A DNA stretch of 35,825 nucleotides, from the NCBI GenBank assembly GCA_913041415.1, contig CAJWHS010000021.1, positions 1-35,825 of the forward strand. Direction: 5' to 3'. Made by a program: the position numbers and the translations under genes. Origin of the DNA: an uncultured Acidimicrobiaceae bacterium (GTDB taxonomy: Bacteria; Actinomycetota; Acidimicrobiia; Acidimicrobiales; Aldehydirespiratoraceae). The notes below the pieces were generated by a model. The model had not been told where the DNA came from, searched no databases, and saw only the letters and a program-made list of their open reading frames with translations. Of this stretch, positions 22,518 through 31,025 are shown in pieces. Position 1 is the first letter of the stretch. Each line of letters starts with the position of its first letter.

Positions 22518-23861
22518 GTGACTTCCACCTGGACCCCCAGCACGTGGCGAGACCTGCCCATCAAGCACCAGCCGGCATGGCCTGATGCGGGCGAGCTCGA
22601 TCAGGCGCTCAAAATGCTCGGCCAGATGCCACCCCTCGTATTCGCCGGCGAAGCTCGGAACCTCACCGATCAGTTGGCCCGAGTCGCTCGGGGCGAAGCG
22701 TTCCTGCTCCAAGCGGGCGACTGCGCCGAATCGTTCGACAGTTCGGCCGACTCGATCCGCGACAAGCTCCGCGTGATCCTTCAGATGGCGGTCGTCCTCA
22801 CCTATTCGGGTGGTCTGCCGGTCGTGAAGGTCGGCCGTATCGCCGGTCAGTTTGCCAAGCCCCGCTCCTCCCCCGTCGAGACCAAGGGCGACGTCGAGTT
22901 GCCGTCGTTCCTCGGCCAGATCGTCAACGACATCGGCTTCACCGAAAGCGAACGTCGCCCCGACGCCCAACGACTGCTCACCGCCTACCATCGGGCCGCC
23001 TCGACCCTGAACCTGCTGCGGGCCTTCACCCGAGGTGGCTACGCCGACCTCAGCCAGATCTCCACCTGGAACCGCGAGTTCGTCGCCTCCTCCCCCGCCG
23101 GCGAGCGCTACGAGAAAATGGCCGACGAGATCGATCGCGCCCTCACCTTCATGGATGCGTGCGGCGTCAACAGCAGCACCGTGCCGGCACTGCACGAAGT
23201 CGACTTCTTCACCAGCCACGAAGCACTCCTCCTCAACTACGAAGAGGCGCTCACCCGGGAGGATTCCCTGACGGGCGACTGGTACGACTGCTCGGCCCAC
23301 ATGCTCTGGATCGGCGAGCGCACCCGCCAACTCGACGGCGCCCATGTCGACTTCCTTCGGGGCGTCAAAAACCCACTCGGCTGCAAGGTCGGCCCGACGG
23401 CAACAGTGGACGAGGTGCTCGCCCTGTGCGACGCGCTCAACCCCGAGAAGACAGCGGGGCGTCTGACCCTCATCACCCGGCAAGGCGCCGACAACGTGCG
23501 CGACAACCTCCCGCCGCTCCTCGCTGCGGTCCGCGACTCCGGCCACCCTGTGGTCTGGGCCTGCGACCCGATGCACGGCAACACCTACACCGCCGAGGGT
23601 GGCCACAAGACCCGACATTTCGATCGCATCCTCGACGAGATCGCAGGCTTCTTCGCCGCCCACCGTCAGGAGGGCACCTGGGCGGGCGGCATCCACGTCG
23701 AACTCACCGGTGACTCCGTCACGGAGTGCGTCGGTGGCGGTGACGACCTCCAAGAGACGGCGCTCGACCAGGCCTACGAGACAATGTGCGATCCGCGCCT
23801 CAATGGTCGCCAGTCGGTCGACCTGGCATTCATGGTCGCCGAGCTCCTCCAGACGGACTGA
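22518..23861 (+). CDS. aroG: 3-deoxy-7-phosphoheptulonate (DAHP) synthase, class II
   Basis: First enzyme of the shikimate pathway: PEP plus erythrose-4-phosphate gives DAHP. 447 residues, close to plant and mycobacterial class II length. It begins TSTWTPSTWRDLPIKHQP like its relatives. LLQAGDCAESF carries the metal-binding Cys, KNPLGCKVGPT the phosphate-binding Lys and Arg region, and DPMHGNT and ELTGDSVTECVGG the remaining metal ligands. Feedback control cannot be read from sequence. It starts with GTG just after an independent terminator. The 155-bp gap downstream holds an inverted repeat, CACGGG/CCCGTG (23957-23962 and 23972-23977), without a T-tract. Confidence 0.95.
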   Translation: MTSTWTPSTWRDLPIKHQPAWPDAGELDQALKMLGQMPPLVFAGEARNLTDQLARVARGEAFLLQAGDCAESFDSSADSIRDKLRVILQMAVVLTYSGGLPVVKVGRIAGQFAKPRSSPVETKGDVELPSFLGQIVNDIGFTESERRPDAQRLLTAYHRAASTLNLLRAFTRGGYADLSQISTWNREFVASSPAGERYEKMADEIDRALTFMDACGVNSSTVPALHEVDFFTSHEALLLNYEEALTREDSLTGDWYDCSAHMLWIGERTRQLDGAHVDFLRGVKNPLGCKVGPTATVDEVLALCDALNPEKTAGRLTLITRQGADNVRDNLPPLLAAVRDSGHPVVWACDPMHGNTYTAEGGHKTRHFDRILDEIAGFFAAHRQEGTWAGGIHVELTGDSVTECVGGGDDLQETALDQAYETMCDPRLNGRQSVDLAFMVAELLQTD

Positions 23862-24016
23862 GCCGGAACGCTGCCGACATCAGGTCGACGCAGACTGCAC
23901 CGACCTCACAGCCGGAGTGCATCCGGGCGCATGCCGACCTTCGTTAAGGGAACAACACGGGTGTAACCAGCCCGTGCGCATCACATCCCCCCTCCCCTTC
24001 ACAAGGAAGATTCCCC

Positions 24017-25108
24017 TTGCGCTCCCTGCTTCGCCTTCTCGCGTTGCTCCTTTCGGTCTCGCTCGTCGCCGCTGCTTGTGGCGACGATGATCCCGTCGAA
24101 GAAGCCGACGACGCCATCGAGTCAACCGACGCCACCGAGCCAAGTGACGACGAGATGACCGACGATGACATGGCCGAAGAAGAGGAAGGTCCCGGCACCA
24201 TTGTCGACGTTGCCGTCGGGGCTGGCTCCTTCGAGACCCTCGTCGCCGCAGTGACTGAAGCCGGCCTCGTCGAGACACTGAGTGGTGACGGCCCGTTGAC
24301 CGTCTTCGCCCCGACCGACGACGCCTTCGCCGCTGCGCTCGACGCCCTCGGACTCACCGCCGAAGAACTCCTCGGCAACCCCGCCCTCGCTGACATCCTG
24401 ACGTACCACGTCGTCGCTGGAGCCGTCGATGCCGAGACCGCCATCTCCCTCGATGGCCAGTCCGCCGCCACGGTCCAAGGCGAGGAGATCGACATCGCCG
24501 TCGTCGACGGCAACGTCATGATCAATAGTGCCACCGTCGTCACGGCCGACGTCGAGGCCAGCAACGGCATCATTCACGTCATCGATGCAGTCATTCTCCC
24601 GCCCACCATCGCCGAGGCGCTCCTCGGTGACGACGACGACACCGCCGAAGCCGACATGGTCGACGAAGAGGCTGCTCCCGAGCTTGGCACCATCGTCGAT
24701 GTCGCTCATGAAGCCGGCATCTTCACGACGCTCCTTGCCGCCGGCGAGGCAACCGGCCTCTCCGTGCCGCTCGACGCCGACGGCGACTTCACCCTCTTCG
24801 CTCCGACCGACGACGCCTTCGCCACCGCTCTCGACGCACTCGGCCTCACCGCCGAAGAGCTGCTGGCCGATACGGAAGCCCTGACCTCGATCCTCACCTA
24901 TCACGGCCTGCTCGGATCGGTCAGCGCCGAGCAGGCGATTGCACTCGACGGCCAGTCGGTCGCCACCCTCAACGGCGCCGAGATCGCAATTAGCGCAGTC
25001 GACGGCGCGGTCATGCTCAACGACACCGCAACCGTGATCCAAGCCGACGTCCTCGCAAGCAACGGTGTGATCCACGTCATTGACGCAGTTCTGCTGCCGC
25101 CGGCCTGA
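24017..25108 (+). CDS. Lipoprotein with two fasciclin (FAS1) domains
   Basis: 363 residues. A TTG start (24017) has AGGAAG eight bases upstream. The signal peptide ends in a lipobox LVAAAC with acylated Cys21, then an acidic linker (about 22-58). Two FAS1 domains follow (about 60-198 and 225-363). Each has the H1 motif FAPTDDAFA, a central LTYH and the H2-region end SNG(I/V)IHVIDAV(I/L)LPP. FAS1 proteins mediate surface adhesion; M. tuberculosis MPT83 is a single-domain lipoprotein of the family. It lies just upstream of an ECF sigma and its RskA-like anti-sigma, and may be their target (inference). Confidence 0.93.
   Translation: MRSLLRLLALLLSVSLVAAACGDDDPVEEADDAIESTDATEPSDDEMTDDDMAEEEEGPGTIVDVAVGAGSFETLVAAVTEAGLVETLSGDGPLTVFAPTDDAFAAALDALGLTAEELLGNPALADILTYHVVAGAVDAETAISLDGQSAATVQGEEIDIAVVDGNVMINSATVVTADVEASNGIIHVIDAVILPPTIAEALLGDDDDTAEADMVDEEAAPELGTIVDVAHEAGIFTTLLAAGEATGLSVPLDADGDFTLFAPTDDAFATALDALGLTAEELLADTEALTSILTYHGLLGSVSAEQAIALDGQSVATLNGAEIAISAVDGAVMLNDTATVIQADVLASNGVIHVIDAVLLPPA
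24305..24866 (+). repeat. Internal direct repeat of the FAS1 gene (24305-24374 and 24797-24866)
   Basis: The two FAS1 domains share a 70-bp stretch, offset by 492 bp (164 codons), that is nearly identical at DNA level (CGACCGACGACGCCTTCGCC is exact in both). It encodes FAPTDDAFAxALDALGLTAEELL. This suggests a recent domain duplication or gene conversion. Confidence 0.75.
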
Positions 25109-25150
25109 GGTTCGTGAAGTTAGTAGCTAGCCCCCAACGTGTCCGTCGGA

Positions 25151-25185
25151 CCCGCCCCGATCCCCTTCTCGGGAATCGGGGCGGG
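25151..25185 (+). terminator. Hairpin terminator after the FAS1 gene
   Basis: CCCGCCCCGAT (25151-25161) pairs with ATCGGGGCGGG (25175-25185), and an inner CCC/GGG extends the stem. It lies 42 nt after the FAS1 stop. There is no T-tract, as in many actinobacterial terminators. It separates the FAS1 gene from the ECF sigma gene. Confidence 0.65.
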
Positions 25186-25212
25186 CCGACAGCCGCGACC
25201 GAGAGCCTGCGC

Positions 25213-25815
25213 ATGACCACCATCATCAGGGTTGACGACACCTCGTCTCGTTCTCGCTACGCTCACAAGGTGAGCACCGCAGAAGTTCCCGTCGGGCACG
25301 ATGTCGAAACCGCCTTCGTGCGCGGAAACGAAGACGCCCTTCGGCTTGCCTACAACGAGTACGGCCGCCTGGTGTACAGCTTTTGTGCCCGTTCCCTCGA
25401 TCCCGAACGCGCCAAAGACGTCACCCAAGAGGTCTTTTTGAGCGCCTGGCGGGCTCGGGAGCGGTACAACCCCGAGAAGGGCCGTCTCGGCGCATGGCTG
25501 ATGGGCATCGCCCGCAACCGCATCATCGACAATGTCCGCTCCGAAAAGCGTCACAGCGATCGTCGAGCCGACGAAGACACCATCGAACTGTCTACCGAGG
25601 CCGAGGTCGATGCGATGAGCGACAAGATGCTCATCGCCGATGCCCTCTGCGAACTTCCAGATCGAGCCCGCAGAGTCATCACCCTTGCGTATTTGCACGA
25701 CCTGACGCATCCGCAGATCGCCGAACGAACGAATATCCCCCTAGGAACCGTCAAGAGCGACATCCGTCGTGGCCTTGCCCGGATCCGACGCCACCTGGAG
25801 GATCAGCATGACTGA
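25213..25815 (+). CDS. ECF sigma factor, SigK-like
   Basis: 200 residues from the ATG at 25213. Earlier in-frame starts overlap the terminator hairpin, and a GTG at 25270 is an alternative. Region 2 (about 35-105) contains YNEYGRLVYSFCARSLDPERAKDVTQEVFLSAWRARERYNPEKGRLGAWLMGIARNRIID. Region 4 (about 140-195) contains LPDRARRVITLAYLHDLTHPQIAERTNIPLGTVKSDIRRGLARIRRHL. The closest remembered pattern is the SigK/ECF19 group. It overlaps the anti-sigma gene by eight bases, so the pair is made together. Confidence 0.88.
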   Translation: MTTIIRVDDTSSRSRYAHKVSTAEVPVGHDVETAFVRGNEDALRLAYNEYGRLVYSFCARSLDPERAKDVTQEVFLSAWRARERYNPEKGRLGAWLMGIARNRIIDNVRSEKRHSDRRADEDTIELSTEAEVDAMSDKMLIADALCELPDRARRVITLAYLHDLTHPQIAERTNIPLGTVKSDIRRGLARIRRHLEDQHD

Positions 25816-26497
25816 CAGCAGTCTCCAACTCGACGAAAACGAAACTCGCATCGGCGCCCTCCTGCGCTCAATGACCGAGGATGATCTCGAGTTCGCCGCC
25901 CCGCCAGCTGACCTCTGGAACGACATCGAAGCTGCCATGTTCGTCGATTCCCCTTCCGACACTGTGGGAGAGGAGTCTGGCGAGTCTCCGGCGAACAACG
26001 TTGTCGACATCACCGGCCGCTTTCGCCAAGGATCGACCTTCTTCGCCGCCGCCGCCGCCGTCGTCGTCGTAGTCATCGGCGCTCTCGTCGTCGCCGCCAG
26101 CGGAAACGACGGCCCCGCCTTCGAAGTCGTCGGCGATGCCCAACTCGATTGGGAGGATGGTTTCGTCGACGAAGGACTCACGGTCACCGTCGACGCCACC
26201 ATTCTCGACACCGGCACCGAGTCGGCCCAAGCCGTTCAGCTCAGCGCTTCCACCTTGCCGGCGCGGGCCGGTGAGGATCTCGAGCTCTGGCTGATCGGTG
26301 TCGATACCTTCGGCGAACTCACCATTTCGACCCTCGGCATCATCGGGCGGGACGCAGGCGGCACCTACGAGGTTCCCGACGACTTCGACTTATCGGCATT
26401 CGACACCGTGCTTGTCGACATCAGCTACGAGCCACGCGACGGCGACGAGACCCACTCCGGCGCCTCGATCGTTCGCGGCGAAATCATCGACGCCTGA
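25808..26497 (+). CDS. RskA-like transmembrane anti-sigma factor
   Basis: 229 residues. A cytoplasmic sigma-binding N-terminus (GALLRSMTEDDLEFAAPPADLWNDIEAAM) lacks the zinc HxxxCxxC motif. One membrane helix (about 78-98, FFAAAAAVVVVVIGALVVAA) leads to an outer RskA-type domain with EDLELWLIGVDTFGE...LGIIGRDAGGTYEVPDDFDL and HSGASIVRGEI. RskA-type proteins hold their sigma factor until cleaved within the membrane. The ATG at 25808 lies inside the sigma gene's end. It converges with the VWA gene across 48 bp. Confidence 0.82.
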   Translation: MTDSSLQLDENETRIGALLRSMTEDDLEFAAPPADLWNDIEAAMFVDSPSDTVGEESGESPANNVVDITGRFRQGSTFFAAAAAVVVVVIGALVVAASGNDGPAFEVVGDAQLDWEDGFVDEGLTVTVDATILDTGTESAQAVQLSASTLPARAGEDLELWLIGVDTFGELTISTLGIIGRDAGGTYEVPDDFDLSAFDTVLVDISYEPRDGDETHSGASIVRGEIIDA

Positions 26498-26545
26498 CTC
26501 GCGACCTTCAGCACGAAAGCCGGGCACGTCGGCAATGCCGCACGT

Positions 26546-28030
26546 TCAGGCAAGATTGTCGACGAACGCTTCGAGCTGGCGGAGATTCCGCACCTCAAAT
26601 GTCCCGTCGCAGTGCTGGGCGTATTCGCCAACGATCGAATCGCCAGTGTCCCAGTAGCTCTGGGGCTCGGGATTGAGCCAGTGCACAGCCCGGGCCTTCT
26701 CGTTCATCGCCTTGATAATCCAGCTCTCGGAGGCGTGGTAGTTGTTCCGGGCGTCGCCGAGAATCATGATCGAGGTGCGAGCCCCAATTTCGTTGCCGTA
26801 CTTCTCCCAGAAGACGCCCAGCGCGTGGCCGTAGTCGGAGTGGCCATCAACCCAGACGACATCAGCCTCGGTGTTGACCCGGTGCACAGCTTCGTTGATG
26901 TCCTCAACGCCTTCGAACATGTGGGTGACCTCATCGAGGCCGTCGATGAAGACGAAGGCTCGAACCTTCGAGAACTGCCCCGAGATGGCGTACACGAGGT
27001 GAAGGGTGAAGCGGGCGAACGCCGCTACTGAGCCAGAAATGTCGGCGATAACGAAGATCTCGGGCTTGTGGGGCCGAGGGTTGCGAAACTTCGGCTCAGC
27101 GGGCACACCGCCATAGCTGAGACTGGCGCGCACTGTGCGACGGAAGTCGAGCGGGCCCTTGCGGCCGTGGCGCCGCTTGCGCTGCAGACGAGCGGCGAGT
27201 TTGCGGGTGAGCGGCCAGATCGCCTTGCGGAGCGACGCCATCTCCTCACGAGAGGCATGCATGAAGTCGACATCTTCGGGCAGCGGTTTGCGGAGCGTCT
27301 TGGCCATCGCTTCGACACCACGGTCGGCAACGAGCCGCCGACGGATCTCCGCCTCGATCTCTTGCTGTAGCTGGTTGGCGCGCGATTGGTACTCATCACG
27401 GGCGAGGCGCTGTTCGAAGTCTGACGGGGCTTCGCCGTCTTCGTTCTGTTCCTGCTCGAGCAGCCGTTCGAGCACACCATCGATGTCGAGGTTCCGCAGC
27501 GTGCGGTACAGGTAGTAGGTGCCACCGACCGGACGGCCCGGCTCCATGCCGGCATACCGCTTGACGGCCTGGCGGGCGACCCCCCGCATCATCTGCTGAT
27601 CACCACGCATGAGCGACTGGTAGAGCATCTCAGCCAACTCTTCGGGCGTGAGGTTCTCGCCTCCACCACCCTGCTGGTCGCCACTGCCCTGCTGGTCGCC
27701 CTGCTCGTCGTCGTCCATCTCCGGCAACTCGACCAGTTCGTCGCCGATCTGGTAGTCGTCGCCGCGCAACGAGAAATAGACCTCGAAAACCGTCTCGAAG
27801 GCCTTCCAGTGGTTGTGGTGCTTGACCAACGTCGCAGCAAGTGCGTACTTAAAAGTCTCGCGATCCTCGAGCGGCACATGGCGGATCGCCTGCATTGCGT
27901 CAAGATTCTCCGTGAGGCTGACCGGCAGGCCCGCAGCGCGGAGCTGGACGATGAAACCGTTGAGGAGATCGAGGATCGGATCCCCGACACCCTTCGGCGT
28001 CGCGTCAGCAGCGGCGTCGGTGACCGTCAT
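26546..28030 (-). CDS. VWA domain protein, CoxE-like partner of MoxR ATPase
   Basis: 494 residues. The N-terminal helical part is followed by a low-complexity Asp/Gln/Gly linker (about 105-127). A long charged helical region then leads to a C-terminal von Willebrand factor A domain from about residue 325. Its metal-binding MIDAS motif is FVIADISGSV, with later GHSDYGHALGVF and MILGDARNNYH. Such proteins pair with MoxR AAA+ ATPases in metal insertion or complex maturation; the client here is unknown. Its ATG shares one base with the moxR stop (TGATG). Confidence 0.9.
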   Translation of the reverse strand: MTVTDAAADATPKGVGDPILDLLNGFIVQLRAAGLPVSLTENLDAMQAIRHVPLEDRETFKYALAATLVKHHNHWKAFETVFEVYFSLRGDDYQIGDELVELPEMDDDEQGDQQGSGDQQGGGGENLTPEELAEMLYQSLMRGDQQMMRGVARQAVKRYAGMEPGRPVGGTYYLYRTLRNLDIDGVLERLLEQEQNEDGEAPSDFEQRLARDEYQSRANQLQQEIEAEIRRRLVADRGVEAMAKTLRKPLPEDVDFMHASREEMASLRKAIWPLTRKLAARLQRKRRHGRKGPLDFRRTVRASLSYGGVPAEPKFRNPRPHKPEIFVIADISGSVAAFARFTLHLVYAISGQFSKVRAFVFIDGLDEVTHMFEGVEDINEAVHRVNTEADVVWVDGHSDYGHALGVFWEKYGNEIGARTSIMILGDARNNYHASESWIIKAMNEKARAVHWLNPEPQSYWDTGDSIVGEYAQHCDGTFEVRNLRQLEAFVDNLA

Positions 28031-28911
28031 CAGGGCGTGACGCCGTCAGCCGTAGCCAGTTCCTTGAGCGCCTTATTGATGTCACTCTGGTACTTCAAGA
28101 GGATGTTTATCGTCGATGCCGCGGTCTGCTCGTCGATCTTCTCGACCCCGAGCAGCACGAGCGTCTTCGCCCAGTCGAGGGTCTCGGAGACGCTCGGGTG
28201 CTTCTTGAGCTCGATCTGTCGGATCGAGCGGACGACACGAGCGACCTGACCGGCCAGGTTCTCGGTGATGTCGGGCACCTTGGTGAGGACGATCGTCTTC
28301 TCACGCTCCATGTCGGGGTAATCCACGTGGAGGTAGAGGCACCGGCGCTTCAGGGCCTCTGAGAGCTCACGAGTGTTGTTCGACGTGAGGAAGACCAGCG
28401 GGATCTGCTTCGCCTCAAGCGTGCCGAGTTCCGGGATTGAAACCTGGTAATCCGAGAGGATCTCCAGCAGAAGCGCCTCGGTCTCGACCTCGACGCGGTC
28501 GACCTCGTCGATGAGCAAGACGACCGGTTCTTCAGCACGAATCGCCTCAAGCAATGGGCGGGTCAGCAAGAACTCGTCGCTGAAGATGTCGTCGCTGAGG
28601 TCGGTCCAGTCCTCATCGCTACCGCCCTCGGCCTGGATGCGCAACAGCTGCTTCTTGTAGTTCCACTCGTACAGCGCCTTGGCCTCGTCGAGGCCTTCGT
28701 AGCACTGGAGTCGGATCAGCCGAGCGCCGGTGATCTCCGAGACGCTCTTGGCCAGCTGGGTCTTACCGGTACCGGCAGGACCCTCGACGAGGATCGGCTT
28801 CTGAAGACGGTCGGCGAGGTAGACGACACCCGCAATGCCTTCGTCGGACAGATAGTCGACGCCGGCGAGCTCGTCTTTGAGCGCGGCGACGTCGGAGAAG
28901 CGATGCGACAT
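28030..28911 (-). CDS. MoxR-family AAA+ ATPase
   Basis: 293 residues. Walker A GPAGTGKTQ (about 44-52), Walker B VVLLIDEVDR, sensor 1 LTSNNTRELSEALKRRCLYLHVDYP, and the C-terminal helical lid. These hexameric ATPases act as chaperones for metalloenzymes or envelope complexes together with a VWA partner, here the next gene. No cox or other metalloenzyme genes lie nearby, so the target is unclear. TAACCT sits 8 nt before the ATG, with no ribosome site, implying a leaderless mRNA. Confidence 0.92.
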   Translation of the reverse strand: MSHRFSDVAALKDELAGVDYLSDEGIAGVVYLADRLQKPILVEGPAGTGKTQLAKSVSEITGARLIRLQCYEGLDEAKALYEWNYKKQLLRIQAEGGSDEDWTDLSDDIFSDEFLLTRPLLEAIRAEEPVVLLIDEVDRVEVETEALLLEILSDYQVSIPELGTLEAKQIPLVFLTSNNTRELSEALKRRCLYLHVDYPDMEREKTIVLTKVPDITENLAGQVARVVRSIRQIELKKHPSVSETLDWAKTLVLLGVEKIDEQTAASTINILLKYQSDINKALKELATADGVTP

Positions 28912-28919
28912 AGGTTCGC

Positions 28920-28925
28920 AGGTTA
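28920..28925 (-). promoter_or_regulatory. -10 box of a leaderless moxR transcript
   Basis: Minus-strand TAACCT lies 8 nt before the moxR ATG in the 110-bp gap after proA. It gives moxR-VWA its own promoter. Confidence 0.4.
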
Positions 28926-29021
28926 GCGCCCGTTAACGCTCCATCCGTAACCGGTCGCGAGGTGTTCTCGCCGTCACGAACGGCGGTGGCCCCGCCCGGC
29001 GTGCGGTGCGAGCGATGGGGA

Positions 29022-30272
29022 TCAGCTGCGGATCTGGCCGGTGCCGCGAACCACGAACTTCTCAGTGGTCAGCTGCTCGAGGCCCATCGGGCCGCGAGCG
29101 TGGAGCTTTTGGGTCGAGATCCCGATCTCAGCCCCAAACCCGAACTCCTCACCGTCGACGAAACGGGTCGACGCGTTGACCAGCACTGCGGCAGCATCGA
29201 CCTCGCGGGCAAACCGATCGGCCGAGACGATGTCGTTGGTGATGATCGCCTCGGAGTGGCCGGTGGAGGTCTCATTGACATGACTGATCGCCTCGTCGAG
29301 ATCATCGACGACCTTGACACTCATCTTCATCGCCAGAAACTCAGTGACGAAGTCATCGTCAGTGGCCGCGCCCATCTCGACGATCGTCCGAGCCCGCTCG
29401 TCACCGACCAACTCGACGCCGTCGAGCGCAGCGGCGGCCATCGGAAGGAACGTCTCGGCAACATCGACGTGAACGACCAGCGACTCCGCGGCGTTGCAGA
29501 CACCGATGCGCTGAGTCTTCGCGTTGTGGGTGATCTCGCACGCCATGTCGAGATCAGCGGACGAGTCAACATAGATGTGGCAATTGCCGGCACCGTCGAT
29601 GACGTAGGGCACCGTTGCGTTGTCGAGGATCGACTGGATTAACGACGGACCGCCACGAGGGATCAAACAATCGACGTAGCCGCGCTGCTGCATGAACGCC
29701 GTGGCTGCTTCACGACGAGTGTCGTCGACCACAACGAGGGCATCGGCAGGCAACCCCACCTTCGGCAGTGCCTCTCGGAGCAGGGAAGCGATGGCGAGAT
29801 TCGAGGTAATGGCTGATGACGAACCTCGAAGGAAGGCGACGTTGCCAGACTTCAGGCAGAGCCCGAAGGCGTCGCTGGTGACGTTGGGGCGAGATTCGTA
29901 GATGATCGCCACGACGCCGATTGGGACCCTGATCTTCTCGATGCGAAGCCCGTTAGGGCGCACCCAACCCTCGGTGATCTCGCCAACCGGATCGCGGAGC
30001 GCGGCGATCTGGCGGAGGCCACCCGCCACCCCGGCGATTCGGCTCTCGTCGAGACGGAGCCGGTCGACCAAGCCCGGATCCATCCCCTCGGCCTCGGCGT
30101 TCGCCACATCGACGGCATTGGCCTCCGTGACGACATCGGCGTTGGCCTCGAGCAGGTCGGCAGCGGCGTGGAGCGCAGCATCCTTCTCGGCGGTCGAAGC
30201 GACCCCGAGCGCGGCCGTGGCCGCCTTCGCTCGTCGGGCGAGTTCGGGGATGGGCGTCGGGGTGTCGATCAC
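29022..30272 (-). CDS. proA: Glutamate-5-semialdehyde (gamma-glutamyl phosphate) reductase
   Basis: Second step of proline synthesis: NADPH-dependent reduction of gamma-glutamyl phosphate. 416 residues, usual length. Motifs: RVPIGVVAIIYESRPNVTSDAFGLCLKSGNVAFLRG, nucleophile C259 in AKTQRIGVCNAAE, and FGFGAEIGISTQKLHARGPMGLEQLTT at the end. GTG start at 30270-30272 with TACGCT 8 nt upstream. Its partner proB is about 3.2 kb away beyond three plus-strand genes, whereas obg-proB-proA is often one operon. Confidence 0.96.
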   Translation of the reverse strand: MIDTPTPIPELARRAKAATAALGVASTAEKDAALHAAADLLEANADVVTEANAVDVANAEAEGMDPGLVDRLRLDESRIAGVAGGLRQIAALRDPVGEITEGWVRPNGLRIEKIRVPIGVVAIIYESRPNVTSDAFGLCLKSGNVAFLRGSSSAITSNLAIASLLREALPKVGLPADALVVVDDTRREAATAFMQQRGYVDCLIPRGGPSLIQSILDNATVPYVIDGAGNCHIYVDSSADLDMACEITHNAKTQRIGVCNAAESLVVHVDVAETFLPMAAAALDGVELVGDERARTIVEMGAATDDDFVTEFLAMKMSVKVVDDLDEAISHVNETSTGHSEAIITNDIVSADRFAREVDAAAVLVNASTRFVDGEEFGFGAEIGISTQKLHARGPMGLEQLTTEKFVVRGTGQIRS

Positions 30273-30280
30273 GAGACCCC

Positions 30281-30306
30281 AGCGTAGCGACGGCGACCAC
30301 TAGCCT
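30281..30306. promoter_or_regulatory. Back-to-back -10 boxes for proA and the TM/coiled-coil gene
   Basis: The gap between the two divergent start codons is only 42 bp. Minus-strand TACGCT (30281-30286) is 8 nt before the proA GTG. Plus-strand TAGCCT (30301-30306) is 8 nt before the ATG at 30315. Both fit leaderless mRNAs, and polymerase binding at the two promoters should be mutually exclusive. Confidence 0.4.
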
Positions 30307-30314
30307 CGCTCTCG

Positions 30315-31025
30315 ATGGCTCGGCGTCTCGAACCCACGGTCCTTCTCGCAGCGATTTCTCCCATCACGATTGCGCTCGTCGCAGGTGCCGCCGCGCTCAC
30401 CCTCCTTCTGAGCGGCTCATTGATCGCCGCCATCGTCGTCGGTATCGCCGTTTACGTTCTCCGAGTGCTGGTGTCGCACCGGATCGCTGCACACGTTGCG
30501 ACCCTCCCCCGCCGCATCGATCCCTTCGCGCTCCGCGAGCCCTGGCGCTTCTTCGTCCGTGACGCGATCCGGGCCCAAACTCGCTTCACTGAGGCCCTCA
30601 CCGACACCGAGCCCGGCCCCTTGCGAGATCGACTGCTGGAGATCGGCGAATCGCTTGACGACGGTGTCGAGCAGGCCTGGAAAGCTGCGCAACGAGGTCA
30701 ACAGCTCACCGACGCACGCCGCCGGATCGATGGCCCCCAACTCCAACGCCAGCTCGAAGGCCTCGATGCTGCCGACCCTCGCCGCAGTGGGCTGGAGGCC
30801 CAGCTCGCAACCCACGTCCGACTCGCCGGACGCGAGGAGCGCACACGAACCGAGCTTGAGTCGCTCGACGTGCGGCTCGATGAAGCAGTGGCCCGAGTAA
30901 CCGAGTTGGGCACGCGCGCTGGAGGTGTCGCCGAACTCGACAAGGTTGCAGCCTCGATCGGCGACGTCGTTCGGGAACTTGAGGCATTACGGCTCGGCCT
31001 CGACGACATTGAGGGCGCGGCATGA
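30315..31025 (+). CDS. Membrane-anchored coiled-coil protein of unknown function
   Basis: 236 residues, no family recognised. Two adjacent hydrophobic segments (about 8-31 and 35-52) are followed by a long charged helical region with heptad-like spacing (FTEALTDTEPGPLRDRLLEIGESLDD, GPQLQRQLEGLDAADPRRSGLEAQLATHV, TELESLDVRLDEAVARVTEL). It would be an inner-membrane hairpin with a cytoplasmic coiled coil. It overlaps murJ by ATGA, so the two are translated together, and pspA follows. A role in envelope integrity or MurJ control is possible but only inferred from position. Confidence 0.75.
   Translation: MARRLEPTVLLAAISPITIALVAGAAALTLLLSGSLIAAIVVGIAVYVLRVLVSHRIAAHVATLPRRIDPFALREPWRFFVRDAIRAQTRFTEALTDTEPGPLRDRLLEIGESLDDGVEQAWKAAQRGQQLTDARRRIDGPQLQRQLEGLDAADPRRSGLEAQLATHVRLAGREERTRTELESLDVRLDEAVARVTELGTRAGGVAELDKVAASIGDVVRELEALRLGLDDIEGAA

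Noticed and set aside
22419-23753. 444-codon minus-strand open frame opposite aroG
   Set aside because: Runs through a strong terminator and is a mirror of the conserved DAHP synthase frame.
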